Below are positions 35,160 to 45,712 of a DNA stretch of 64,000 nucleotides, piece after piece. The translations under genes were made by a program, and so were the position numbers. How positions within the stretch are numbered: position 1 is the first letter of the stretch; every line of letters begins with the position of its first letter. Source of the stretch: Asterias rubens (Eukaryota; Echinodermata; Asteroidea; Forcipulatida; Asteriidae); assembly GCF_902459465.1 (NCBI RefSeq), contig NC_047063.1:2604001-2668000 (forward strand). The letters are read 5' to 3'. The notes under the pieces are model-generated. The model did not search any database, was not told the origin of the DNA, and worked only from the letters and a program-made list of their open reading frames with translations.

Positions 35160-35521
35160 GCTAATGACGATGAAATAATTTAGCTCATACCAATTAGTAA
35201 ACACAAAGGAAACTGTATTTATTCATCATTAATATTGATATTGTCGAAAACTAACGCCTTCGCATTTAATTAGTTTGAGCATTGAGTCAGATTAAAGCCT
35301 TGAAAAGCTATTGTGTCTTTTATCCTTCCAAAAAAATATTCGAGAGCCGATTATTGTTCCCAATGGGAGCTTGTACTTTTATACAAACATTACCGAAGGG
35401 TAAAAAATTGTGCATAAATATTAAGCTATCTTTTAAAAATTGAACTACGATTCCAGTTATTTACTGCAAGAATCTTGAAAAATTGGTTTTCAGAAACTCG
35501 GGCGGTGCAGGGACTAGAGGG
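35160..35521. repeat. Right arm of the foldback element in the second tandem unit
   Basis: From gaagctaatgacgatgaaat to gggcggtgcagggactagag it repeats the right arm of 33929-34648. The left arm of this unit is cut short at 35157, so the palindrome is mostly gone. Confidence 0.75.
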
Positions 35522-35602
35522 TTAACTACAATGCTTCTGGAATGGTCAAATTACATTAATTGGCAAGGTCAGAATAAATACTTCCAGGCTAACACAGCTT
35601 AA

Positions 35603-35779
35603 AGAAGAACTCCAAGGTAAAAATTCAATTTTGGGTTTGAACAATTTGTATGGGGAATTATTGGTTTATCCTCATTGTCGCTAAGCAATCAAAACGGCGT
35701 TGAATTTGACATTTTGACAAATTTGACAAAACTGGAAGGGTGTTGAATACAAATTTGAATTTGACCTTTGAGTTCCTAT
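35603..35779. mobile_element. 177-bp MITE, copy 3
   Basis: Nearly identical to copy 2, in the third tandem unit. It shares copy 2's small differences from copy 1 (for example tgacattttgacaaatttga), so units two and three are the younger pair. Confidence 0.8.
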
Positions 35780-35907
35780 TTAAACTGTAAGGTTGTTCCA
35801 TAAATCCAAACTATCACAACTATCACATCTCTTATGATTTTGATACGTATTTGCAAACATTTTGTGCAAGAACTTCTTTAACTACAATGCTTATGGAATG
35901 GTCAACA

Positions 35908-37370
35908 TTAATCAGATGCATCATGAGATGAACAGTAAGCCCTGAACTCTCGAATAGTGCTGCTCTTCACACCGCCTTTGAGTTCAAACACAACCAATTC
36001 AATGAACTCCCAAACGCCAGAACACTCCTCCTGGTAGCTCAAGTCGAAGACAAAATGTGTTTTGAAACACACATCCAGTGCTTTCACAAGGGATGACTGT
36101 TCAAATGCATTTGCTCAAAAATTACGAACACTTGCTGTGGAGCCAGTGCAGACCCACCTAATATCAGCATGGTTGCGATCTGGTGTCCCTGTTGATGTCT
36201 TTCAAATACTGGTCCAAACTTGTGTTTTCCTGCATAAAGGGGAATAATATTAAACACAATAGGTTAAATTTCAATGGGGGTGCAGTACAAATTGTATGAC
36301 ACGTGTATATTGTCTGTAATGAACTTAAAGTATTGTAATATTACAATTAAACCAATTTTGCTGTAAAATAATGATTTAATCTGATTGTCTTAAGGATGGG
36401 GTACACACAATGTCAGATTAAACCATTATTTATATCAATAGTGGTTTAATTATCATATTACAACACTTATAGATCAATAGAGACAACGTTCCAGTACTGC
36501 AATGTATGTGCAATACAATTTGTACATGATGTACATGCACATAAATTTAAAAAAGTACAAATACAAATTGAAATAAAATAAAATAAATAAACAAATACAT
36601 AGGGGCTTAAAAAATAAACAAATCAACAAAAGGTTCAATGATGGAGACTTGCAGTTCTGGAATAAGGTGATAGGATCCCAGGAGGAGAGATAATTTTGGT
36701 GCTATATATGCAATCCCACATAACAGTAGGCTACCTGAAAACTTTGATTTTTCTTGATCTTTATCTGATTTTTCTTTTTGTTCTTTTTCTTTCGTCCTTT
36801 TTTTTTGTGTGGGGGGGGGTGAGATTTCTTGAATAATTCCTTTAACAGGTTAAAATAAACAAAGGGTAGATGTGTTTGTGCGATTCCCCTCTCCCAGAAT
36901 TTGCATTTAAGTCAGTTGTATCATTTGTCAGTATCTTGTAAAGACAAAATGTTGAAAAGTTATTTGATTGTTCTTCTGAACAAATGAGAGATTAAAGTTA
37001 GCCCAATCATTGGCCTGATGCACCGTGGCTGTATGCAGTGGTGGTGCTTTAACACAGTGGCGATGTACACATGTGTACAATGGTCTTCAACGATGCATGC
37101 TGTACGTGTACTATGTGCACAATACGGGGACCATTGATCAGACCTACGTATGTATTTGTGATATTCAAGTCACTGTTCAAAAGTGTTGTCAGTCAAAATA
37201 TGACGTTCAACTGTCCCTTTATCTGTGCTAACTCGTGCTAACGAGTCGTGTATAGTCTATCACTACAGATAATAACATCAATACAGAAATATGTTATAGT
37301 ACTTACCTTCAAACGTCTCAACTAAATGAGGGAAGTTCCACTCAAGAAGGTTTTTTTTCATGAGATCCAT
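35908..37370 (-). pseudogene. Decayed two-exon gene with a SAM-like N-terminus, inside the transposon
   Basis: Exon 1 (37370-37307) starts with an ATG in a good context and reads MDLMKKNLLEWNFPHLVETF, like the first helices of a SAM domain, then a donor (gaag|gtaagt). Exon 2 starts at 36229 after a tttatgcag acceptor; the phases fit (G|GA). It reads on through GSALAPQQVFVIFEQ, shifts frame once near 36115, and continues ALDVCFKTHFVFDLSYQEEC and WEFIELVVFE to a stop at 35908. The last part recalls, from memory only, the C-terminal block of multi-copy SAM-domain (SAMD3-like) proteins of unknown function in fish and invertebrates, which are several hundred residues long; here the middle is missing. 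It may be the transposon's own gene or captured cargo. Confidence 0.6.
36240..37300. other. Intron-like stretch of the SAM-type remnant
   Basis: AT-rich DNA with a T-rich tract and G-run at 36770-36822 and no coding frame on either strand. It would be the intron between the two remnant exons and probably marks where internal coding sequence was deleted. Confidence 0.4.
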
Positions 37371-39869
37371 TTCGTTACGTTGTGTGTGGTTACACTGTGG
37401 TACTGCAGAGCGCGACCCCAGCAGACAAGTCACACGCTGCGTATTTTGCACAATACTTGAGTAAAATATCGTGGTTTACTAAACACCATGTAAACTTTTA
37501 CAACCAGTTCAGTAAAATTTGCATAATATGTGTTTAAAGTTGCTAAGTTATGTAAACTATTAGTTTTACTAACTATTTGAGTAGTTTTTTATTTACACAA
37601 ACATTTTGTTTAAATTTTTCATTAATTTTTACTTATGTTAAGTATTTTTTCTCTTAACACATTTAACATAACTTTTTTTTACCATTCTTTTTCTGAGTGT
37701 ATCAGAGCTGTCACCAGACGATTTCAATGGCACATACTTCAGGCTAGCTGAACTGTACCTTGACTACAATAACATATCTGATGTGACGTCACTGCTGGAA
37801 TCCAGTGAGCTAGATAGCCTGCAGATATTGTATGTTGGGCACAATGTAATTACTTACTTGCACGATACGTGTCAGCTGAGCTCTCTCACTGAGCTCTCAG
37901 TAGACTATAACTCCATTACATTATTCAATATTCCACGCTGCGGCACATTGCAGCGGTTCTCGGCCGATTCTAATTTAATCGATTCTTTTCATGAAGACTT
38001 GTTTGATCCGTTACATACTGATATCAGCCTGCAGTTTAACCGACTGACTAGTGTGATTTTTCATTTGCACGGTGGTTACGGAGGTAGGCCTACTTCTTTT
38101 CTTTTAGATCATAATAAAATACAATATCTGGATTTATATGGCCCAGACGACAGCATCGATGTATGTTCACTTAATCACAACCAACTACGGTCGGTAAGCA
38201 TTTACGCAACTCCAGATACATTAAACGTAGGCAGTAATGGACTGTCAAACTGGAATAGATTCTACATCAGTCGGTACGGAAACACGATGAAGAGAATGGA
38301 CATGAGCAACAACTCATTCGATTCATTGATTCAACCACCTTGGGCCGAAGGTCTAGAGTTCTTAAACGCTGATACCAACCTGCTAGCAAACCTGTCCTCG
38401 ACAACCCTGTCAGGATTTGTCGATCTGACTGAACTGCATGTAGCCAATAATCGTCTCTTGTTCATCTCATCCACTGCACTGAGTCAACTAACCATGCTAA
38501 GGTCACTGTATCTCGACGACAATGCCCTGACGTCTTTGTTTGGAGTATTTTTCAACCAGTCTATCTTATTTGAACTGTCCATCACCAACAACCAACTCAC
38601 CACGTTACATGCTGATTACTTCATGGGTCTGTTGTCGTTGAAGCGTCTGTACCTCGCAGGGAATCAACTCACAAGCGTCAACATGCTGATGTTTCAACTG
38701 GTGCCTGAAATTATAAACTTGGACTTATCCCAAAATGAGCTTCAGCTGGTCGACCTGCAGGACTGTGCTCTTATTAATCTTACAAACCTACAGTATCTCT
38801 CACTGGCTCACAATCTGATTCACGACGCAGAAACTATCTTGGGTTTCTGTGATAACTTGCAAGTACTGGATATGAGTTCTAACCTGATCCAAGTCGTGCC
38901 TGGTGATTCGCTATCTGGGAGGAACAAAGAACTATCCCATCTCGAGCTAGAAGGCAACCCACTGCAGTGTGACTGTAGGCTCACGGGTCTGCGAAACTGG
39001 CTGCGTAACAATCCACCGTACGTTGAGCCTCGATGTGAAGTACCGAAGCAACACTATGGGGCAGTGATAACAGACTTGGGTATCTCCAACTTCTCCTGTC
39101 AACCTCCGTTGACAATGACAGACAATGACGATGTGACAGTCGTGTCTGGGCAGAGTGCGACTCTTGAATGTACAGCTACTGGCATTCCTGTTCCGACCGT
39201 AACATGGCTCTCACCAAACGGCACCGAGATACCTCACGATTGGCAAGGAAGATTCTCTATTCTCCAGGGGAGGATTCTGCTTATCACACCACTGGAGCTT
39301 GCTGACCAAGGGGTCTACACTTGCGGGCTCAAAACGTGCTCAGTGAGGTTGACACAGCTATGGTGAACGTTACTGTCACAAATCCAGATTCCCAAATCTC
39401 AGACCCTTCTCCATCTCCAACAAACACACCCCAATTTTCTCTCCAGCTGAGCGTGTCTGATATCCCTACTATATTCATTACCTTCGCCCTAACCTGTTCT
39501 ATGGCTGCTTTGATTTTCTTGTTTCGGAGGCTCTACAAGAGAAGATACAAAGGGGCGATCTCTAAACATGGAAGTAAGATCTTTAAAGTCGGTTTCCGTA
39601 AAGATGACACCACCAGCTCTGGTGGAGTGTACATGAACCAAGTCTTCAACGAAGACCACGAGACTCCGAATGACACTCAAGTCGCCCGTAAGAGATACAT
39701 GGATACCCATGGGAGAGAAAACCCGCAGTGTCAGACCGATGATGAGACCTATGACAGTATTGGCGAAGGCATCGAGAAAGAAAGCAAGAATGATGGGGAT
39801 GTGTATGAGACTATGTCTGTACCATGTCGTTAAATGCTGAAGCTTCAAGGACAATCCAGGCAGGCAGAA

Positions 39870-40228
39870 TTTGTAAAGGGTCTAGGTTACTTTTTGTACC
39901 ACAGAACACAATGTACACAGATTTACATAACTTACACTGTTTGAATATAATGATAGAAAGCTTACCTTAAAATATTGCTTGCTGAGGTGTTGTAGTTTTT
40001 GAAAATGGGTAAAACAATGTCACGAAAATACGTTTTACATGATAAATAATGTTCGTCTCATGAGACGAAAATTATATTCGTTACCTGTTTTACTCATTTC
40101 TCAAAACCTACAGCACCTCAGCGAGTAATATTTCAAGGGAAGCTTTGTACCATTATATTCAAACAGTGTAAGTTATGTAAATCTGTGGACATTGTGTTCT
40201 GTGGTACAAAAAGTACCCAGACCCTTCA
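39870..40228. repeat. Family 4 long palindrome, full copy
   Basis: The left arm starts ttactttttgtaccacagaa and the right arm ends ttctgtggtacaaaaagtac. Inner arms carry gtagtttttgaaaatgggta and tactcatttctcaaaaccta around a central gtctcatgagac. It begins about 40 bases after the LRR-Ig pseudogene stop. Confidence 0.8.
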
Positions 40229-40861
40229 ATACAGCCAGGCAGAATTTCTGTCATAAATAGACCCATCACCATTGTACTATGGGCGGTCTCGCGTCAGACG
40301 AAACTACAAGTTCCCACCTTCTATATCAAGTTTACTCAGTTTATGAAGGACCTTTGCTTATTAACTGGCATACAACATTAATTTACAAAGTAAAGACGTC
40401 CGTTGACATTGATTACTTGCATTATTTTATTATATTCTGCAAAAAAAAAATTATTGGGTGGATCATTATAATCTCAGCTCTCAAAACATTAGCGACTCGA
40501 CTCTGAAAGCTATAGTATACCATCATTGTTAATTACCATAATATTGGACCACCTGTCAACTGTGATTTAATGTGGGTTATTATTATGGTATTTAACAAAG
40601 ATGATGCAGCCATTAAAATTGAACTGTTTATTGAAAGTTTATACATGGTATGCGGACTATTTCTAAGGAGGCGTCTATTTTCAGCCGTTCTTCAACCGTA
40701 TAGTTTTAAAAACGCCCTCACCCTCCCATTAGTGTTGGGGCCTATTGATTGAAGGAGAGGCCTACATGTTTAGTATGTGGCCGAAAATGGCACTCAACTT
40801 TATGCATTACTCAGGGACATAACATGTAGCAGAGATACAATCGATTTACATGATCGCAACA
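40229..40861. other. Intergenic, no gene seen
   Basis: AT-rich DNA without supported genes or clear repeats. Two frames of 60-75 codons show no protein features. Confidence 0.4.
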
Positions 40862-41236
40862 TTAAAGGCAGTGGACACTATTGGTAATCGTCAAAGACTA
40901 GCCTTCACAGTTGGTGTATCTCAACATAAGCATAAAATAACAAACCTGTGAAAATTTGAGCTCAATCGGTCATCGAACTTACGAGATAATAATGAAAGAA
41001 AAAACCCACCCTAGTCACACGAAGTTTGATTTCGAGACCTCAAGTTCTAAATCTGAGGTCTCGAAATCAAATTCGTGGAAAATTACGTCTTTCTCGAAAA
41101 CTATGGCACTTCAGAGGGAGCCGTTTCTCACAGTGTTTTATACCATAAACCTCTCCCCATTACTCGTAAACCAATTAAGGTTTTATGCTAATAATTATTA
41201 TTTTGAGTAATTACCAATAGTGTCCACTGCCTTTAA
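40862..41236 (+). repeat. MITE family 1, full reference-like copy
   Basis: It is bounded by taaaggcagtggacactatt and ccaatagtgtccactgcctt. It keeps the core (aaataacaaacctgtgaaaa), the hairpin (cctcaagttctaaatctgag) and the ggagccgtttctcacagtgt block. It is a good reference for the family. Confidence 0.88.
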
Positions 41237-41407
41237 TCACCCTGTTATTAGACGTCAACGCACTATAAGTACAACAACTTTGCATTCACAAAATAATTGG
41301 CAGGCCATTAGCGTGTCCCTATATCAGACTTTATTGCCATCAGCAAATAAGGCAGATATTGTTCTATACTAACATTTAAACTACAGGAGCTAAGAAATTT
41401 GCAATCA

Positions 41408-41862
41408 AGTTTAAGGCACTGAACACTTTCCAAATTATTATTGTCAAAGACTAGGGGTATGTATTTTCACTTGGTGTATCCCAACAAATAAATAATCTGT
41501 GACAATTTTTACTCAATATTACATTGGTTATCAAAGTTGCAAGAGAATGATGAAAGAAAAGTGACGTCAGATGCATAATAAAAGGATTGAGGCCCGAAGT
41601 CTTTTGATATTAATTGAGTGAGAAATTACCTCTTTCCCAAAAACTATTTCAGAGGGAGCCGTTTCTCACAATGACTCAATTATCAACATCTCTCCATTGT
41701 CCGTTACTAAGTACGTTTATGCTAACGATTATATTGAGCAATAATAACTAGTCTCCAGTTCCTTTAAAGGCACTGGACACCTTTGGTATTGTCACAGACC
41801 GGTCTTCTCACTTGGTGTACATGTACATAATATGAATAAAATAACAAACCTGTGAAAATTGG
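41408..41862 (+). repeat. Two family 1 MITE copies back to back (diverged, then truncated)
   Basis: The first (41408-41768) runs from ttaaggcactgaacactttc to ctagtctccagttcctttaa and is well diverged. The second starts at once at 41766 with aaaggcactggacacctttg and stops at about 41862 after caaacctgtgaaaattggg. Confidence 0.7.
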
Positions 41863-42376
41863 GTTTAAACAATAATAAACTATGAAATGGTATTGAATGC
41901 TTTTTAAATTACACATGGTTGCAATGTATCGGTTACTAGTGTTTGTTTAGTGACATAAATGTTGAATCATGGAGGACAGAGGAAATACGTGGTGAAAACA
42001 TGTAAGTTCTTAATGTGTTCATGTAGCACAATGCGAATACCTGATGCAAACAGTAAATACGTTTCTTGGTGACACAAACATATAGATCATCATTCACACA
42101 AAATGATTGTTTCATGGAGCACTGCACGAAGTCGTGATGCAAACAGTCAATGGATAATGCAAACATTTACGTCACAAAGTTTACACATGTAAAAGGTTAT
42201 TAAAATGCTGAAACTTGACAATCGCGTGTTGCTAAAAGTTACGTTGAATTCGTACTGCTTTCAAATTTAAAACTTTAGGATTTTGGCAAGTTCTTAGGAA
42301 CTTGCGATGATACCGTACCATTAATAAATACATTTGGAATTTGTATTAATCGGAAACATTGTCCGTGTGTAACAAT

Positions 42377-43114
42377 TCACAAGTCAAAATAGTAGCAATT
42401 AGCCATTTCCACAAAGTCGTGTGTCGCTTCTTGGCGTGTCTTGTCGTTCAGCTGACATGCCTTGCCGGTACCATGGCTTCCATGACGCACATTGAAGGAG
42501 CGGCAACGAGGTTCATCCCGGCACGCTGATCCACACGCGATGACACCTTTGAGCGGCAACTCCGTGATGGCATGACCGGTCAGACATCGGCTCAAGATGC
42601 GACCGTTATCGTCGGCCATGGTGCAGTAAGAGTGAACGTCGGTGTCAGGGGAGGTCTCGCATATTGCTTTGTAGTTGTTGGTACATTTCCCGTCCCACCA
42701 GCTTCCATCATGAGATCTCATCCATGCGCAAAATTCAACCTTTCCTGATCCATTGTTGTTTGACTCACCATCATCCCAGCCGGTGAAGGTAACCACTTGA
42801 CCATCATGTTCAATACAGTGCCAAGTTCCCTGTTTCTTGCGACAACCGATCCAGACCCTACTACCTGATCCAAAGTGCTCCTTGGCTATCCCCCATATAG
42901 CATCTTGCTCCGTCTTGGAGCTGGGTACAGCCAAGCCACCACCCAAAGCACGGCACTCCTCATCTGCCTCGTCCCATGTCATTCGTGTCTCCAACAGACG
43001 GTAACATGCCTTGCCAGCTCGTTCCCATCCAGGCGAGCAATTACTTGTCAGAACACAAGGGCACATCAGTAACTTGAGAGCAAAAAGGCAAACGAGAAAT
43101 TTCTCTCCAGCCAT
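42377..43114 (-). CDS. Secreted C-type lectin with C-terminal PAN/apple-like domain
   Basis: A single-exon 245-residue protein. The chosen ATG at 43114 gives a signal peptide (MAGEKFLVCLFALKLLMCPC, cleavage near residue 24). The frame is open upstream but has no further ATG there. Residues 26-154 are a C-type lectin domain with Cys 26, 37, 54, 129, 144 and 152 in the usual positions, VWIGCRK, the FTGWDDGESNNN loop and WWDGKC. The long-loop site reads ESN in place of EPN or QPD, so calcium-dependent sugar binding is uncertain. Residues about 164-245 have six cysteines (177, 194, 198, 204, 220, 240) and GKACQLND, a PAN-like fold. No membrane segment, so it is probably secreted. Lectins of this kind act in pathogen or egg-coat recognition in marine invertebrates; the role here is inferred. 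Confidence 0.9.
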   Translation of the reverse strand: MAGEKFLVCLFALKLLMCPCVLTSNCSPGWERAGKACYRLLETRMTWDEADEECRALGGGLAVPSSKTEQDAIWGIAKEHFGSGSRVWIGCRKKQGTWHCIEHDGQVVTFTGWDDGESNNNGSGKVEFCAWMRSHDGSWWDGKCTNNYKAICETSPDTDVHSYCTMADDNGRILSRCLTGHAITELPLKGVIACGSACRDEPRCRSFNVRHGSHGTGKACQLNDKTRQEATHDFVEMANCYYFDL

Positions 43115-44395
43115 TTTCACCGTGAGTTTCTGTTGTTGCCCGGGCGAGGTGTGGCTCTGTGATAATTTCACAACCCGATCTTTGCTAGCTGGCAGCACTC
43201 GATGCCATGGCAACGCACGCTACACTTTTTAGCCTGAAGCTGTGACGTCAGATGTTCGGGGTGTTTTTCAAGGGCACTCCTGCTGGAGTAGACATAGACA
43301 TAGCCCCTGTCTTTATTCGCGAGGATAAAGACATGTAATTCAGTTCATCTTCAGAACCAGTGAATTCATTGGATACAATGATGGCATTGGTAACGTGCAG
43401 TTATGTAAGCTTTCCATAGGCATATACTGCCCCGCCCCCTATCCGTCCGAAACGTCGAAAGTGATTTCTATGAAACTTGCAACAAACTTTCATTTGAAAA
43501 CATTCCACACGATGGGGTTAAAAGGTACTTTAAAAATGTACATATATTTAAAGGGCATTTTCACTACGTTTTTTTGTGTGCAAACATTTGGTCCAAAATC
43601 GTACTTTCCAATGTAATCTTACTTTGTCCAAAATAATAACATAACGAGATGCAAACGTGTTTAGATAGGCCCCTCTTTACTTTGTTCACCGTTGGGGGCA
43701 GTGTAATCACTGGCTTATCAATTATTCGTGTCTTTATTCCACTTACAAAAAACTTTGGGAGCACAGAATGAAATGATATGAGGCCTGACTGGCGATTATA
43801 AATTATTTTTGGGTCGTATTGTTTTTTTTATTTTTTAGAAATAAGCACGTTTACAAATTCCATTAATAAAATAAATAGAGTTGGAACCCATTGGAAAGAG
43901 CTGAAAACACACATTCCTAAAAGAATTCCCTAAATAAATTAGATAAATAGAACAAGTAAGAAAGTTTTGTGGAGATCAGATACAACTGTCAAAAGATGAG
44001 GGCAAATATGTAGGGATCATTGCCCCCCCCCCCCCACATCTACTATAATTGACCATCAAGCTCAAGAAAAAGATTCCCCCCTCTCAGAAAGAACATCCTT
44101 AAAGAGGTTATATCTCTTCCACACATTACAACAACTCAGTTTCAGTTGGCCAGTGCCTCACTAGGCATGTGGAAATGATGGAGCCATCATTATTGTATAT
44201 GGGGAAATAAGCAAAAGAATGTGTCAACAATTTAAAGTTGATTTTTTTTCTTCAAAAAAGCACACAAAATAAGACGACACAAGATAGAGAATCAGGTAAA
44301 TTTTATTACCTTTGCAGTGTACATTGTCATGACAAAAAAACCTCCCAACACCCAAGATAAAAGGCTTTAACTGAACTATGTTATTATTTGAAGAT
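43115..44395. other. Intergenic upstream of the lectin gene
   Basis: No gene is supported. A C-run lies at 44022-44036. The lectin promoter should be within the first few hundred bases above 43114, but no clear TATA box could be picked out. Confidence 0.4.
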
Positions 44396-44530
44396 GAAAT
44401 TACCACTTTTTCAAAAATTACATTACTTCAGAGGGAGCCATTTCTCACAATGTTTTATACTATCAACAGCTCTCCATTGCTAGTTACCATGCAAGTTTTT
44501 GTTATAACAATTATTTTGAGTACATTTTCT
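44395..44530 (+). repeat. MITE family 1, 3' fragment
   Basis: From gaaattaccactttttcaaaa through ggagccatttctcacaatgt to ttattttgagtacatttt; only the 3' third of the family is present. Confidence 0.65.
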
Positions 44531-44739
44531 GGTTAAGTAGCTCTATGATATCAGGCTTTAAGCTACAACCCATGACTCATGCACAAGTAGAACTTTAGAC
44601 CACTTTCTAAAGCAGAATGCTACACAACAATCAGAATTTGAGTAATCATTATGTTAATATGTTTTTTGTCTAGAATGAAGTGTGAACAAAACATGTTTAC
44701 AGTCTCGTTTAAGTATATTTAAGGGAATAAAAGGGTAGC

Positions 44740-44860
44740 AATGAGTTCTGACACGGCCATTTAGAGCCGGCAGGGTCGTCCCGTGTGATAAAGGCCCCGG
44801 CCCCGAGCCGAAGCAGGGGCCTTTGACGCACGGCAACACCCTGCAAGGTTTTAAACGGAC
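44740..44860. repeat. GC-rich foldback
   Basis: Inverted arms: gccggcagggtcgtcccgtg, then aaaggcccc, mirrored by ggggcctttgacgcacgg and caacaccctgc. The loop is near cggccccgagccgaag. It stands out from AT-rich surroundings. Confidence 0.5.
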
Positions 44861-44999
44861 AATTAAGAACGAGTCACCACTCTTTTACTCCCATTCATAT
44901 ATGCCCTTTTGTTAAAAAACGTTAAAAACAATACAATTACAGACACTTTGACAATGTGAAAATTCGAGGTATGAAATATTTTTTTCAAAAACTTTGTGA

Positions 45000-45075
45000 A
45001 GAGTCTGTTGCGCGTGGGTTGTGTGTACGCGCGCGTGCTTAGAAATAGATTGCGCGCGCGCTTAGAAATAGATAA
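45000..45075. repeat. Short direct repeat of gcgcgcttagaaatagat
   Basis: The unit occurs twice (about 45031-45052 and 45053-45072), preceded by a GTGTGTACGCGCGCG purine-pyrimidine alternation that could adopt Z-DNA. Confidence 0.55.
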
Positions 45076-45712
45076 GGCTGTTACTAATAGCTATGAATTG
45101 CGTTCCGCGTGATAATCTTGCGCGCCTGACACCCGGAAGCCAGCCAGTTATAAACACTGGTCATTATCAACCATTTAAACACCCCCGCGTGACGCGCTCT
45201 CTACCAATAGGAGTAGAGAAACTGTCTGGGGTATTTATGAATAATTGCTAATGCAAATCAAAACAGAGTTGCATTTTCACCAGTTAAAACAAGATTAATT
45301 TTGTTTACAGTATATAAGTTTTATTACTATCATAAATCTAAAGCTGGAAATCAAAACCATAATGGAGCAGCCATCAACCATTTACATGTATAGGCAATAC
45401 TCAACTGCTTATCAAACTGAACCACGTGGCCTATTTCCATAGGGCTGTTGAGCAAAAAACTAGCTAAGCACTAAACAATTATGCTTACCAGAAAAAGAAA
45501 TTACCATCTAAAGCACATTTAGCATCTGTGACTGGTATTTCATAGATTTTTGTACTTGCTTATAAGTAACAGAACTTGTTCAAGAAGCACTGTTTAAGCA
45601 GCTCTTAACTTAGCCTGGTACCTTTTCATATTGACCCCTTGCACACGTATCACACGCGGCGACCAATGCCACGCTCACCATGTTGGTGGGCAGTTAGGTT
45701 TACGTGTATTAA

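Larger units (their letters stand above)
33340..35890. repeat. Tandem array of an approximately 870-bp (and longer) unit inside the transposon
   Basis: The landmark ctacaatgcttctggaatgg recurs at 33476, 34653 and 35526, and a diverged form at 35882. The first full unit (about 33474-34648) includes the whole foldback element. The second (about 34649-35520) has a shortened left foldback arm, and the third is partial. A shorter ancestral unit without the nested MITE lies at 33340-33475. Confidence 0.8.
32702..37699. mobile_element. 4,998-bp DNA transposon insertion with TA target duplication
   Basis: Limits come from the paralogue: host sequence is split at a TA (32700-32701), repeated at 37700-37701. 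Left terminus cacacagaggaaag and inverted right terminus cactcagaaaaag form an imperfect TIR of about 13 bases. Subterminal DNA on both sides is rich in ttacacaa, gtaaaa and agttttac motifs. A TA duplication fits the Tc1/mariner-like group, but no DDE transposase is visible, so the superfamily is open. Contents: AT-rich left arm (32702-33340), tandem array with nested MITEs and a foldback (33340-35890), a decayed SAM-type gene on the minus strand (35908-37370), and the AT-rich right arm. Confidence 0.85.
32501..39833 (+). pseudogene. LRR-Ig receptor paralogue broken by a transposon and a frameshift
   Basis: The exon begins with ATG at 32501 after an acceptor (cattctcttcag). The signal peptide and LRR N-cap read to MDLSHNNI at 32699, where a 4,998-bp transposon interrupts the frame. 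The LRRs resume in frame at 37702 (SELSPDDF) and continue through the LRR C-cap (QCDCRL) and an Ig domain. At about 39325, just after the second Ig cysteine (VYTC), one base is missing relative to the frame that continues as RAQNVLSEVD; that frame runs on through a membrane segment and tail to the stop at 39833. Tail tyrosines include YMDTHG, TYDSIGE and VYETMS (YxxM, a PI3K-SH2-type motif). The rest is well kept, so inactivation looks recent. The single-base gap could be a sequencing error, but the insertion could not. The gene points away from its paralogue at 24209-26497. Confidence 0.88.

Noticed and set aside
33340-35890. CRISPR-like regular repeats
   Set aside because: Units are long, nested with MITEs and foldbacks, and the genome is eukaryotic.
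43115-43213. 33-residue N-terminal extension of the lectin
   Set aside because: The extended frame has no ATG start; the ATG at 43114 gives a clean signal peptide.
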